DNA of 64,000 nucleotides, taken from contig JAQGEQ010000251.1 of assembly GCA_034620365.1 (NCBI GenBank), positions 62,001-126,000 on the forward strand, read 5' to 3'. The stretch comes from Pegea sp. RAD2-039 (lineage: Eukaryota > Chordata > Thaliacea > Salpida > Salpidae). Each line of letters opens with the position of its first letter. Within the stretch, counting starts at the first letter, position 1. The position numbers and the translations under genes were made by a program. The notes below the pieces were generated by a model. The model did not search any database. It was not told where the DNA came from and saw nothing but the letters and a program-made list of their open reading frames with translations. Shown here piece by piece: positions 25,211 through 37,997 of this stretch.

Positions 25211-25535
25211 ACTTGGAACCAGCTGCCATCAGACTTTGTCATGTCAGAATCACTCGCGTTGCTTAAGCAAAAGTTGAACCGTTATAATATTGCCAACATT
25301 GTCATTTTTAAACTGCATTTTTTTCCTTTTTTAGTATTACTATAATTCTATGTAATTGTTCACTGTTATATGCTTTGAGGACTACTGAAATGCCATGTGT
25401 TACATCTTTTGATTTCTATATTTTTAACTTAATAAATGTTATTTGTGAGAATGTGTGTTAGCGAGAGGTGCTCTCTTTAGGCACACTCACTTTAGCACTC
25501 TCCTTCGCATTTATTGTAATAAATAAATAAAAATT
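25211..25535 (+). mobile_element. 5'-truncated LINE, 3' end
   Basis: From CTTGGAACCAGCTGCC onward this copy matches the reverse complement of the larger LINE at 39738-40850. It covers the last codons of the reverse-transcriptase ORF and the 3' untranslated region, including the GTGTTAGCGAGAGGTGCTCT block. It ends in an AATAAATAAATAAA tail. Heavily 5'-truncated, as usual for target-primed insertion. Confidence 0.85.
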
Positions 25536-28112
25536 AAGAAAGCAAAAATTGTTCATTAAAAATAAAAGTTATAATTTTGTTATGGGCAATTTTAGGAGTT
25601 CTCAACTACGGAAGGAAAATTCTCGAGTAAGCTTCAACTTCAAAGTACTGAAACATGAAGCTGTAGATGATTTGATAACTGCTAGCACTAGATTGTTTAT
25701 GTTTGACTAACTGAATCCTATATACAAAAAGCTCAAGTTGCTCGTTCCTGTAATTGATGAATGCAAAAAGAGCATGGTAGATGGTTTTGATCAGAAACGG
25801 CAATGTGCCTCGGGATATATTCTAGGCACATATGCAAGGAAGGAACACGCGAACAAATGCTTTATATACAATATTAAGGAAGGATATTGCAATCTGAGCT
25901 AGCACCCTTGTTTTTATACAATTTTATGATCCTTGTATCGTGGATGTCTTGAAGAGCTTCTCCTTCTCCCCAACATTTGATTAGAATATTGTGAAGAAGG
26001 GGCAGAAGACAATTTTTACATTGCCCGAGTAAGTCAGGTGGTACCGTCACTACTAATTGCTTCTACAGAAGTCCTGCAGAACTGACTTTTCTAAGTTCCA
26101 GTAAAATATAAAATGGCTAATCGTCAAACCTTGCAGCTGATTTTTTTGCAAAATTTTTCTATTGTTTTGAGGAAAAAAGAAGTAAATAAATTTAAACAAA
26201 TATTGGTGTTAAATGTAAAAACACTTGTTAAAATTAGAAGTTTTTTTCCTTAATAAAAGTTTACATTTTAATTTATTTTTGAAATTACAACTTTTATCTT
26301 TTAATCTGCTTTTTGAGCCTGGTTTTATGAATTCATCATCTGTCAAAAGATATCATAAAATGCGAAGGTAGCAAATCAAATTTTGGTAGAAATTAAAGAA
26401 ATTGATTTTTACAACTAGTAACAATTTATAAAATAATTTTAGGAGAAGTTAAGATGAGATCTGTGTGACGTCAACTGCATCAGTCCTTCTGTTCCGCTGC
26501 ATACCTTGTTGGCGTGGAGAGGGAGATCCTGCTTCATGGGCAATAACTGGCTACCCATAGTTTCTGCCCTGACACATATATGCTATGTCCGTTTGTAGCC
26601 AAAACAGAATCCCCAAAAAATAGAAATGGAATTTATGAGATCCTTCCGAAATGTTGTAAATTTACATTTTCCTTTTGAAAAATTTTGCTGAAATGACCTA
26701 GAATGTGTTTTAAGCCAATTTAAAGATCTTTAAGATTAGCTCTTTATAAGAAGAGTTCAGGACTTCTCTAAAATATTTACCAAGCAGTTGTATTTTCAAA
26801 AATAGATATAAAAATAAAAGCTTTTCTAACGTTGTGAGATGATAATTACGTTGTGTTAATTTTGTATATCCATAAAATATATTTATTTATGCTGCTTTAG
26901 CTGCTTGATAAGAATCTATTTTTTTCTATGAAAATCACCGGGCGTTGTAGCCTGCGCAGTGTGTGCAAAGATAGAAGCTCTGTGCACTGTATGGTGGTCG
27001 ATATACAAATATTTTGCTTACTTCTGTATAATTCTATCTATTTCACTATATTCGCTATAATAACTTCTGAATTGGTAACTTCGGGCCACGCCTTGAATAA
27101 ATAGAATCGAAATTTCAAGCTTAAGTCAAAAGTCGTAAAAATAACTTTTGATAAGAATCTATCTAAATTGATTTCACAGTATCATGTTTAAACTCCTCTG
27201 TCGACAAAAATATGTCAAAAAAACCCAGCCTTGTGCTCAATTGTCAATATTACCAAAACCTTGCTTACTTTTATCAGATGCAGTTAGTATTATTATAAAA
27301 AGTGTTCTTAAGTTACTTTCAATAAAAAAATTAAGCTACCTAAAAAGGCTCTTGCACTAACTTCAACTTTGAAAATGTGAAAAAACCGTTCCTAGAAGAC
27401 CTCACACACTATAAAAAGGAAAATCAAAAGCTTTATTCTAAGAAAATCTTCTTAATCTAAATGTTCCATCAAGTTAATTAGTCTAGAAAATTAATTAGTA
27501 ATTAAAATAAGTCTGTACATACTAGTTTAAAAGAAATACAACTTTATTACGAATTTATTTATACAGCAAACTTAAGTTTTGAGCTTCCCTACCAAATTCA
27601 TCCACAGCAGAAATCATTTAAAATAGTTTTGATTAGGTTTAAACCATTAGAAAATCTAAAACAACACTCAAGTTAAATTACAAACATCTATTCCTAAATG
27701 TCATCTGCGCAAAAACACAAAGATACATTCAAAAACGAAATCATTACATCAATTAGTTTATTGAACATTTCAAATGAAATTTCTGGTAAAAATTAACAAT
27801 CGGTATTTATCAAATTATTTAATAGCAAACATGAATATGTTGGTTCTTTTTTGAAAAACATTTTCAAATTTTTCCGAAGGTCTTTCAAGAACTGAACTTT
27901 TTGTAAATTGTCAACTGATATTGTAAACTTAATTTTTAAAAGTTCTGTAAATGTTTGACATAAATCAACTCATAAGATTACGAATCAAACAAATTATGAT
28001 TTGCATAATTTATTGATGTTTTTTTTTATAAAAGTGGGCAAGAAAAAAGACCAGAAGATGAAATGATACAGTGAACGAATCTAATGACAAATCAGAGAAA
28101 AAGTGACTCCAA
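25536..28112. other. Intergenic DNA with GC-richer patches
   Basis: Several patches (about 25900-26100, 26450-26620 and 26935-27100) are richer in GC than the surroundings and look like old repeats. One forward frame near 26535 reads GNNWLPIVSALTHICY, but I cannot assign a family. No gene is supported. Confidence 0.45.
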
Positions 28113-29044
28113 CTATAAAATTGAATATTTTTCGGAGGTCATAATGTTTGAAAGAAAGATTCGTCGCTTTTTTGTTGGTTCGGGAATGGAAGAATAGTTA
28201 AACAGTTTTCGTTTTAGGTTTCGATGGTTAAAGATGTCGTACATCGCTACATAACCATCATTTTCACCAATATCATTAAATCTTTCTACAGATAATCGGA
28301 TGTTTTCCAAATTCCCATTGCATTCTTCTAGCTAAAAACATAGAAAAAATGATCAGATTAGCTATTTCGTTTGCTAAAAACAAATATTTACCATTTGACA
28401 AATTACAGCAGCATGTCTAGCAGCATCTCTGATTCGTTCTAACTCATCTTCAATAGGAAAATAAACTAACATAATCTCTCGTTTTATTTCATTTCTTCTT
28501 CTGTGTAGTTCTGAAATATGAATTGTTTCAAAAATATTGTTTCTTTTTTTTTTCATAACAACTACCTTTGACCACATCAACTCTGCTATTAGAGTCCAAA
28601 ATAAGAATGACGTCGAATTCAAGAGTCGAATCTTGAAATCTTTCAGGGTGCTTTTTTACTTTCATATTTTCATGCAGCATGTTTAAGACTTTAGATTCTT
28701 TGTAACTGTATAACAAACATTTATTAGTTAAGAAATTTTGTTTTCAGTTTTTTGCAACTAACAATTCCATATTCAGTTTACTCAGATATTCATAAATATC
28801 AGAATAATTTGTTCCAAATTCAAATTTAATGGAAGAATTTCTTTTTTGGCCAGGTAATGAGACATGATCACGTGTTCCATAAGAACATACATTTAAACCA
28901 CAAATTCTGTGAAAATGTGGGGTTTTAATGACTCAGATACTACACAAGATGTATTTAGACTCACGACATCATTTGGTGTACCCTGGCACTTCTGTTGATG
29001 TTATGTTGACAAACGACAGCAAATTTCAGTTTCTTAATTTCCAT
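28113..29044 (-). CDS. SSU72-like RNA polymerase II CTD phosphatase (divergent)
   Basis: Likely a Ser5/Ser7 phosphatase of the RNA polymerase II C-terminal domain, acting with cleavage/polyadenylation factors in the nucleus. Five exons (28965-29044, 28763-28906, 28566-28705, 28392-28510, 28113-28331) join in phase to 233 residues. The P-loop CX5R motif is intact (VVCQHNINRS, residues 11-20). The order of further blocks matches human SSU72: SYGTRDHVSLPG, MLHENMKVKKHPERFQDS, FDVILILDSNSRVDVV, a region with IED in place of the IQDN general-acid loop, and AAVICQMLEECN. It is longer than human (194 residues), with a basic tail holding TKKRR, a possible nuclear localisation signal. The substitutions are many, so a paralogue is possible. 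Confidence 0.82.
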
Positions 29045-31036
29045 ATTAACAAAGTTTTTATTTATTTAAACAAATTTTATGTAAACCTAAATCCTGTACG
29101 GGATAAAATATTTATTATTAAAATGAAAACTTCAAGAATTTTGCAAAAAGTAGACGATTCACTAGGAGCTATCTAAATTGTAAACGAAAATTTTGTCTTA
29201 ATCATAAATATTCACTTCTAAGAATAAAATACATTTTCAGGTAATTTTCAACTTGAGTAGATACATTTATTAGTATTAAGATTTGTAGGTTCTTTGAATA
29301 AAAGTATTTTTATCAAGATATAAATCAAGCGCATAGATAAGTATTTAATTTGTTGATATTTATGTCAGACATTAATGACGTTTTAATAAAGTTTTCACAA
29401 CTAACCTAAAAACTTATATTTCATATATAGATGTAAAAGTTAGCAAATATGTTGAAATTTAATTTCTAGATTATGTAGAAGAAGCTAATGATAAATACAA
29501 AAGTAAATAAGTATTACAAAAATTCATTTTAGACATAAACTGTTTTTGATTATTTGTAGTATCACCATCCACGCCTGATAACAATTTCTTTAAAATTCCA
29601 AATTGAGATGTAATTGTGTCTGTTATGCTACCTCTTAAATCAGTTTCTATTTTCCAATGTTTTAAGCACCGAATAATTTAATGTCTTCAAAAAAAACTAA
29701 CTCTCCAAGACTGAAAAATATTTTGGGACTTACAAACAACTTATCTAAAAGCACTAAATCCTGAACTAACTCTTTCCACATTCTAAATAACTTATTTTCA
29801 GAAGAAAATTTTTAAAGTTTACCAAAATGATTGCGCCAAATCAGTAGTGATAATAAATCATTAAATATTTTCTTGCCTATTATTATTATACATAGAATTT
29901 AACCAAATAGAAAATATTCTTTTGTTTACACGTGGTAATATGTTATTAGTAAAGTGCATTTTAATCTATTTATTTTAATAGATATTGTATTTGAGTTTAA
30001 AAGATTTAAAAGGACAAACGCAATTTCTGTTTCCATCAAAATATTGAATTTTATGTTCAGATGCAGAAATAAGATTTGTGTTAATTTCGACTAGGTTCTA
30101 ATGATGATCAAATAAATGATTGCTGGGTAATGATCTTCTTTTACAACTAACAGACAAACTGTATTTCAATCTTTTTGTTTTTCGGTTAGTAAACACAAAA
30201 GTTCACAACTTTTTCACAAATTGAAAAATCATTTACAACTCCCTTCGTCAAATGGCTAAAATTGACCCTTACTCTTACCACCAACAATTCTGAATATAAA
30301 CCAACCACAATCTTTCACAGCTTTTGCAGATATATTCCTTTAAAGAACTGAAACGAAATAGAAGATTGGTTGAAAGAATGGTGGATAGATAAAGCTGTAA
30401 AATAATGGATAGATGATAAAAGTTTGTGATGTGAAAGTGAAACTACCTGGAATTTTGTGGAGGGATTCATCTGATAAGTTCCATTTGAGATTTCCGTTTG
30501 TTCTAATCTGCTACTTATTACTAGTTACTTAAAACATCAAATAAACTGGAACCTAGTCGAAAGATATCAATGCAAAGATCAAACTGACAACAGAAAGTTC
30601 CAATAATAGTCAGCTTAACTATCTAGTCAGTTAGTCTAATCTTATTCAACAAATTTGAACCCATCAAAAAGCTAATAGATCTGTTTATGGTCATCGATTA
30701 AAGATTAATCAACTGAAATTGGCTATTTTATAAGTTGAATTCACTGAAGTTATCGCTCGCAAATAACCATCAATATTTAATGTCATCAATTTAGCAAAAC
30801 CAAACATTATTTAAAGCGAGTTAATAGTATTGTCGTTTGTTTAGAAATGCTAATAAACTCCAAGAAAAACCAATAAATAGTTAACTATCATTTAAGTTGC
30901 AAACAAAACCTTCAACCAAACATCCATCAATTCATCTGGTTAATTGGAGGATCAAGCAAGATATATATTTATTTACAAATTTTAAAAGAAATAGATAAAG
31001 ACATGAGGAATTGAACTACTCGAATAATGGGACTGT
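29045..31036. other. Intergenic AT-rich DNA between SSU72-like and EIF3A
   Basis: No exon or RNA gene is supported. It holds the promoter of the SSU72-like gene and the 3' flank of EIF3A. Confidence 0.6.
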
Positions 31037-34000
31037 CTATCGCCTACGCACTTGAGTCCATTCCCCGTCCTCTTCAAACTGACCTAGAGGTTTGTCACTT
31101 TCTGCTGTCGGTTCAACTTGTCTACGAGAGACTTCGACTCTGTAGAAGTAGAAGTTGGAAAAGAGAACGGCAGATGCAAATATAATCACCGTTGTGGTCG
31201 GTAAGGTCGTACTTCTGTTGCACGACCACTTCTACCATCTCCTTGACCATCTTGTGACGATTCTATCGTGCGTGGAGTTCTCCAGCTGCTAAGCGCAACT
31301 TGCGGATGAGGTTCATTTCGCCATTTTGAAGGTGGTGAGCTTCTTCGACCAGTAGGTGACGCCCTTCGAGGCCTTGGAGGGGAATCACTGCGACCAGGGG
31401 GCGAGCTACGACGCCCGGGTGGTGAAGACCGTCGATAAACAGACCCCGAAGGGTCCTGACGCGGTGATGGAGATCTTCGCCGCCAATCATCACTATTCAA
31501 ACATTGATTAGCTGATGATGACGTAGTGATGACGTCAAACCGGCCGGCTCCATGAGGAGTAGGTCGATCAGAGGTAAAGCTGCGCGGTGGTAGATCGCGG
31601 TTGAAACGCGATGGAGTGTCGCGATTCATACCACGCAATGGTGGCCCGTCTCGGTCGAATGGACGCCGATTATCGAAGCTTCGCGGTTCCTCAGCGCGAC
31701 TGAATCGATTTGAGGGCGGTCGATAGGCTTGTGATCGTTGATCACGTGGGTTGGATCGCGATGGCGAATCGTCGTTTCTTTCCATACTGCAAAAAGCAAA
31801 TTGAAAATCTCGCCGCTGGGCCACTTATCAAAGCAATTTACCGCCAAGATGGTCGCGCGTTGTCGTCACGAGTTCTCCATGACGGCGCTTGTTGTTGTAT
31901 CGGTCTATAAAAGAGAAGTAGTGACGTCATCAGCATCGCGACTCAGCTATATCTTACTTGTGACGAGCAGCAAGTTTGCGCTCAACTTCTAAATCGCGTT
32001 CTCGTTGCTTCTCCTGTTGATCACGAAGCTTCCTTTGTCGCTCTTCCTGAAGTTGTCGCGCTTCCTCTTCGCGCTGAATCCTCATCTGTTCTTCTTTTTC
32101 CAGTTCTACTCAAACAACAACCTCAACAACAACAAAAGCAACGAATCGACGCTTCCTTACTCAGTTTCAGCATTTGCTGTTCCTTCTCATGCTCTTCTTG
32201 TATCTTCTCTTCTTTGCGTTTCTTGAAACGCGCGAGCTTTCGCTCCAAGCGTCTTTTTGTCAATCGCTCTTTACGAATTTTGTCCAGTCGTTCATTGAAA
32301 TTTTCAACCAAACCCTAGACGAGAGATGGTTATAAGCGAAATAGATCATTTCGATTAAGATGAAATTTGTAGCAGGAATTTAAAATGAATGTGACACAAG
32401 TTGTTACATTCATGGTAAGATCTCGCATTTGATTTAGCAACTAGTTCCATAATAACAAACACTACTAGATGAAAGTGCCGCTAAGGATAGTAATTGCATA
32501 GTGATGGTAAGTAGAAGGGCATGGATACTTACCAAATAAGAGTTTTGTTGCTTCATTTCAAGATCAGCCACTAAAGCATTCTTATCATCAAAGATTCTGG
32601 CGAGTCTCTTCTTAGTTTCGATTGCATTCTGATGCTGAGTCTTCAAAGTTTCAATCTGAATATAAAATAGTCCGGTTTAATATTGATTTAAAAACTGCTA
32701 AGAGAAATAGAAAAGTGAATTATGTGACAATTATTTGCAAATTTTATTTGTAGCAGGAATTTAAAATGAATGTGACACAAGTTGTTACATTCATGGTAAG
32801 ATCTCGCATTTGATTTAGCAACTAGTTCCATAATAACAAACACTACTAGATGAAAGTGCCGCTAAGGATAGTAATTGCATTAACAAGAAAATTTATGATA
32901 GAAATTAGGTCACCAACCCTTTCATCTTCAAGTTGTTCCCAAAGTTCAGCATCTTCTTTCTTTCTATCTATAGCTTTTTGTTTTAGAAGAGGAATTTCTT
33001 CTAGCCGTTTTGCACGTTCAAAATAGTCAAGCTAAATAAAATAGAGATGAAAAAAACCTTCTTCACATCAACATCTTCAACTTACTTTCTTTTCCTGAGC
33101 CTTCAACCTATCATGTAGTTCCCGTTTCTCCTTTTCAAGAGTTTCAACCTGCCTCTTCATCAGCTCGTCTGGATTAATCTTTTCAAGAGCCTAAAATAGA
33201 AAGTTCATCAGACAAAGATCGTCGTCGAATGAAGAGATTAGAAGACCTCTATATCGATATCTTTCAATATCTTCTGCCCAATCTCGCTCTTCTTAAACAT
33301 TTCCAATCGATCATTAGCTGTTCTCCGTTTTTCTTCCTTTTCTTGTTCTTCGCGACGTCTAGCTTCTCGTTCTTGTTGTTCTTTAGTAATTCGCGCTTTT
33401 TCAGCGACCTTCACTTTTTCCTCTTGTTCTTGGACAAGTCGTTGTTCACGAAGTTCCTATGAAGCAATCTCAGTGAAGATAGAATGATGCGAATCACAAA
33501 TCCTACCCTTTCCATATTCATTGTTTCCATTTGTTCCTTCCTTTCTTCAATGATGTACTTTCGCTTCAGAATTTTCTGATGTTCTCTAACTTTAGTCTTA
33601 TTGTAATGATTAACTAAAATGTTCAAAGTTTTCTCATCTTGTTCCTTCAAAACAGATATAGATTTTTTAGCGACTAAACTTTCGTAGTTTAGAAACAAAG
33701 ATGATACAAAAGTTAAAAGATACTTGGCAGAATTCGACAACTTATTTTTAAGCTATTCTTTTACAGCTGGAACGTTTTAATGATATAATCTACATAAGGA
33801 ATAACCAAACTGTAAATGGTACTACTATCATCAAACTAACTGTGTTTGTTAAGTAAAATTGTCGAATTTAACCGGGAGACAGATGAAAGTAACTTGCAGC
33901 ATGTAGCAAATACTAGTTGTTGCTGGTGGTGGTAAACTCAAATACTTATTCATCTTTAAATTTTAGTTGGTAGTAAAACTACAGAGATAAGTTTCTATAA

Positions 34001-37000
34001 GATTGGAAGTAATAAGAGAAGATGTGACATGGAAGCATTTAGTCGATGAAGTAACAAACTGAAATTCACTTTTATAGCTTCTTTATTAAGCATTTGATAA
34101 GCCAGCATAAGTGACTTGGTCATCTGATTAAATGACTCTGAAACACGTTCACTTGGCAACGATTGTAAACGGTCAACCTCAAAAAATTCATCTTCAACAT
34201 ACAGTGGTGACGCGTTTAGGTCAGTTCCAAATAGAATGCAGCCACGATTGTGGTCTATTCTCGCCTACAAACAAACACATGTCTATCACTAATTTCAGTT
34301 TCTTTCAGGTGATTACCTGGAGTTGGCCGTTACGAGCCGCATCCAGAATAGTCTGTTCCAATTGAAAGGCTGAGCAAAATGGAAGAAGCTTCAACAATCG
34401 ATCGAATTTGATTGTTTGATAAAGTTGAGCAATCTGGAAATAGATGAGAAATGATTAAGGAGTTGTTAGAGAAAACATGTGACAACTTACTTGTTGTAAC
34501 ACACGACAGATAACTACACATTGTAGTGGTTCGATGTACTGACGTAGTTCAGGTTCTTTAGTTTGATCATTTATCCATTGTAGAGATTTGGTGACAAGTT
34601 CAGCGAGTTTGAGAGGATGAAAATCCTTTTCAAGCCACTTGTATAAATCTTTCAATTGACGAGGAACATACTCCAACAAGTTATATTTCATCTATATCAG
34701 TAAAATAAAGAAACTTACAAGTTAATAAAGCTGATGAAATATTTATCAATTGATTATAAATTAGAAGGTTTGTAGCAGGAATTTAAAATGAATGTGACAC
34801 AAGTTGTTACATTCATGGTAAGATCTCGCATTTGATTTAGCAACTAGTTCCATAATAACAAACACTACTAGATGAAAGTGCCGCTAAGGATAGTAATTGC
34901 ATTAACAACATGGAATAAAAACCTCTCAATACTTACAAAATCTTCCAGTAGACTTTTTCTAGTTGGAGGTCTATCTAACCCAAGCAACTTTGATAATGTT
35001 AAATGCTTGTCGATCAAAGTTCCTTCCATATCTAGAATCTTTCCAATTCCATGTTTTTGTTCAACTATAGGTATAGCCAAGGTTGCAACCAACAACAAAG
35101 AAGCCATTCTATTTGAAAATAATTTCTTCTGAATTTAATCATTCAAAATATAAGAAAGTGATTATTATGACTGATAAATGTATGTTAACCAACTAGGATT
35201 TAAACATGAGGTAAGTTCAAACCCACTCTCTTTGTAACGCTTTCTAAAACTCTGATATCAAAACGATTTCAAAGAAAAAGAAAATTTACTTTCCCAGCAA
35301 CGTAACACATGAAATGAAAAGAATCCTTTACATGCTGACTAGTTGCTGGTTATAAGTTTGCAAATAATTATCTATAAACCTGGTCAAGTCTTCTTTAGTT
35401 GGATTTTTCTTCATATCTTTTGTAAGACGAAACAGTCGATGCCTGGAACAAGCATGAAACAACATAGAGTCAGCCTTCCAGAACACCAGAGAAAGTTTAA
35501 CAAAAAAATTGGCTAGTGTTTGAGGTTTTGGTGGACGTTTTGAAAGAGACATAAGATAATGAATATCTTCAACAGCTTTAAAAGCTTCCTGTAAATTACA
35601 AAAACAATTGAGATAAATTGATGAAGAAATTGAAAGATTTCAGTACCTGCCACAATTCAATTTTGACAGCTGCATCAAGTTGAGATATTTTCGTTTCAAG
35701 ATGAAGCATTTGTGTTTCAGGGTTTGTAAGATTGACCGAGTAGAGAGTGTTATGGCGTTGTTCACTCAGCTTTACATGATTACGCAAATTATCACAGAGC
35801 TTTCGAAATTCAGTTCTTCGTTCATAATCCAAACAAAAGATGAAAGCTAAAAATGTAAATATCAAAATAAAACTAAATTCATAAAAAGGTTTCTAAATAA
35901 GTTTATTTAAATGTATGTTAACCAACTAGGATTTAAACATGAGGTAAGTTCAAACCCACTCTCTTTGTAACGCTTTCTAAAACTCTGATATCAAAACGAT
36001 TTCAAAGAAAAAGAAAATTTACTTTCCCAGCAACGTAACACATGAAATGAAAAGAAGTCTTTACATGCTGACTAGTTGCTGGTAGATGAGACACAAACAG
36101 TACCCACCTCGTCTTGCTACAATGTGATAGAGTTTTTCCACGCGGCAATTATTTCTAAGTAGATCAAGTACTTGACGATAACTTTCCCATAAATACTTCA
36201 CCCAAGGTGTCAGCATTTTTCGGTCAGTTCTATCTTGAGTTTGTTCTCCAGTAACAGCTTTTAACAGCATTCTGCAGATGAGAATAAAATTTAAAACTTA
36301 CTTCAACAAATATGATAATATAAATTATTTACTCTTCAGGAGTATCAATCATATCAAGATCTTCAACCATCTTCAGAGCAATCTGTGCAGACTCCAATTT
36401 AGCATTCTTAGTTTGCTCTTCAGCCTGGTCCAAATAATGGGTGATGGCATCTTCAAGTGACTTAGGATTCACCTGAATATAAAAATGTATATGATGCAAA
36501 ATTCAGATTGATAAATAATCTTAATAAAGCTAATTATAAAATCTTATACAATAAAATATCACCAACAAAAACTATTTAAAATCTAAACATCTTTACAGCT
36601 CCATCAAATTATGTCACTTCTTTGAAAATTATGCCAAAGTATGACTTGAGTATTTTGTTTGCAAATGATATGGGTTTTTCTACTTATTTTGTATCATATT
36701 TTTTTTTCTACTTTATAATACATTGCATAAATTTAGATTTGCAGTGCCCCTATTTTTTCCCTACAATAACCATGTTGAATTATGGTAATTGCGGCCTTTT
36801 ATTATCTCTTGTCATATAGTTCTGTTCATAGAAAAGGAAGAAACTAAAAAATGTTTAAGTTCTTTTGAACTTCACTGTGTTTTTGATGACACCTCTTAAT
36901 CAGAATTAGCATGGCTGCTATAAGCTGGAGCAGTGTGTTTTCAATAAGAGCTATATAATTTATAATTAGCAGCTAGCCATTAAATAATAAAATAAACTTA

Positions 37001-37997
37001 TCATTTGTGATAACTTATTTAACATAAAAATACAACTAAATAACATTTTGCTAAAATATGAAAAACAATTTTATTTATATTTACAACCAGTATAAAATAA
37101 CTCTAAAAATTATAAATTTTAAAAGTAATAATAATGCAAGAATGAAAAGCTAACTAAATAAATATTTAAATTTAAGAATAAATAAGTTAGCAAACCTGTT
37201 GACAAATATTTTTATATTGATAAAGTCCTTCTTTAGCAGATTGACTCCTTTTTAAGTCAACACAAAGATCCAAGTATTTAAAAATAATGGATTCATGAAC
37301 TTTTTGCCAAGTTCTATGTTTTTTACTTCTTAAGATATCAGAAAGTACATCTAAAGCAGCTTTCTTCTTATCCACACTTAAAAACTCTATAAAAGTATAA
37401 ATAGTTTAAGATATGTATACAAAATCTTAAAAGAATATACTCAAAAATTATTTATTTGTTACAATAAATTAAGCAAAAAATTTATATCTATAAAATCAAC
37501 AGAAATTTTAAATCTTTTTTTCATCAACGAAAACTTTTAAAACTTAAAAAGAAATATATATAATAATGAAAAGATCATGGCTTATAACAATACTAACAAA
37601 TCAGTACTCTATCATGATTTATATCAAAAGTGGAAGCATAAGGAACTGAGATCACAACAGAAAAAATTAGTTTTGAAATATTCAAAATAAACCATAATAT
37701 TTTTTCAACATTCATTTTTTAAAAATGAATATTTAAAAGTGAACATTTCAATCAACTATAAAACTTTATGATTTATTACTGTATTAAACATTGATTAATT
37801 AAACAATAAGACCAAACACTTTTAAGCAGAGATAAACATATATTGCTTATTTTATTATTTACCTTAAAAATGGATAAACATGTCTAAAAATTTATCTAAA
37901 ACCAATTTAGAAAAAATAATTTAAGGCTAATTACTTCTGGCTTCTTACCTTGCGCTTTCATTAAAGCATTTTCGGGGCGTTGAAAATACTCAGGCAT
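31037..37997 (-). CDS. EIF3A: Eukaryotic translation initiation factor 3 subunit A
   Basis: Core PCI subunit of eIF3, which organises the 43S pre-initiation complex on the small ribosomal subunit. The start at 37997 reads [16 protein letters not shown], as in animals. Exons that I could place precisely are 37949-37997, 37196-37386, 36333-36472, 36108-36271, 35647-35846, 35380-35588, 34937-35108, 34491-34691, 34317-34433 and 34070-34264, all in phase. Further exons continue to the last at about 31037-31146, ending GEWTQVRRR. The PCI region ([41 protein letters not shown]) is followed by a long charged coiled coil ([11 protein letters not shown] etc.) and an Arg/Ser/Pro/Asp-rich C-terminal exon (about 31190-31786) much richer in GC than its surroundings. 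The estimate is about 1,150 residues, against 1,382 in human. Five introns carry private repeats. Confidence 0.94.
32366..32499. repeat. 134-bp EIF3A intron repeat, copy 1
   Basis: One of three copies that look identical over 134 bp, beginning TTTGTAGCAGG and ending GTAATTGCAT on the plus strand. It sits inside an intron of about 218 bp, some 33 bp from the donor. It contains a near-perfect hairpin, GAATGTGACA / TGTTACATTC. No terminal inverted repeats, poly(A) tail or target duplication were recognised. Confidence 0.93.
32747..32880. repeat. 134-bp EIF3A intron repeat, copy 2
   Basis: Same sequence and orientation as 32366-32499, in the next intron upstream in gene direction, again about 36 bp from the splice donor. 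The flanks differ outside the repeat, apart from a shared TAACAA on the donor side with copy 3. Confidence 0.93.
34769..34902. repeat. 134-bp EIF3A intron repeat, copy 3
   Basis: Third copy, in the intron of about 243 bp between exons 34937-35108 and 34491-34691. It has the same orientation and nearly the same distance to the donor (34 bp) as the others. Confidence 0.93.
35175..35350. repeat. 176-bp EIF3A intron repeat, copy A
   Basis: Begins TAAATGTATGTTAACC and ends GACTAGTTGCTGGT. It fills most of the 271-bp intron 35109-35379 and lies 29 bp from the donor. It is unrelated to the 134-bp family except for a short AGCAACTAGT string. Confidence 0.92.
35908..36083. repeat. 176-bp EIF3A intron repeat, copy B
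   Basis: Offset by exactly 733 bp from copy A, in the same orientation, with only two differing bases seen (GAATCC versus GAAGTC near the 3' part). It sits in intron 35847-36107, 24 bp from the donor. Confidence 0.92.

Noticed and set aside
25606-25803. Reverse open frame of 65 codons
   Set aside because: No recognisable domain, in repeat-rich intergenic DNA.
32366-32499. Hammerhead ribozyme in the 134-bp repeat
   Set aside because: A hairpin and a GATGAAA string are present, but the conserved CTGATGA and matching GAAA core with three stems cannot be assembled.
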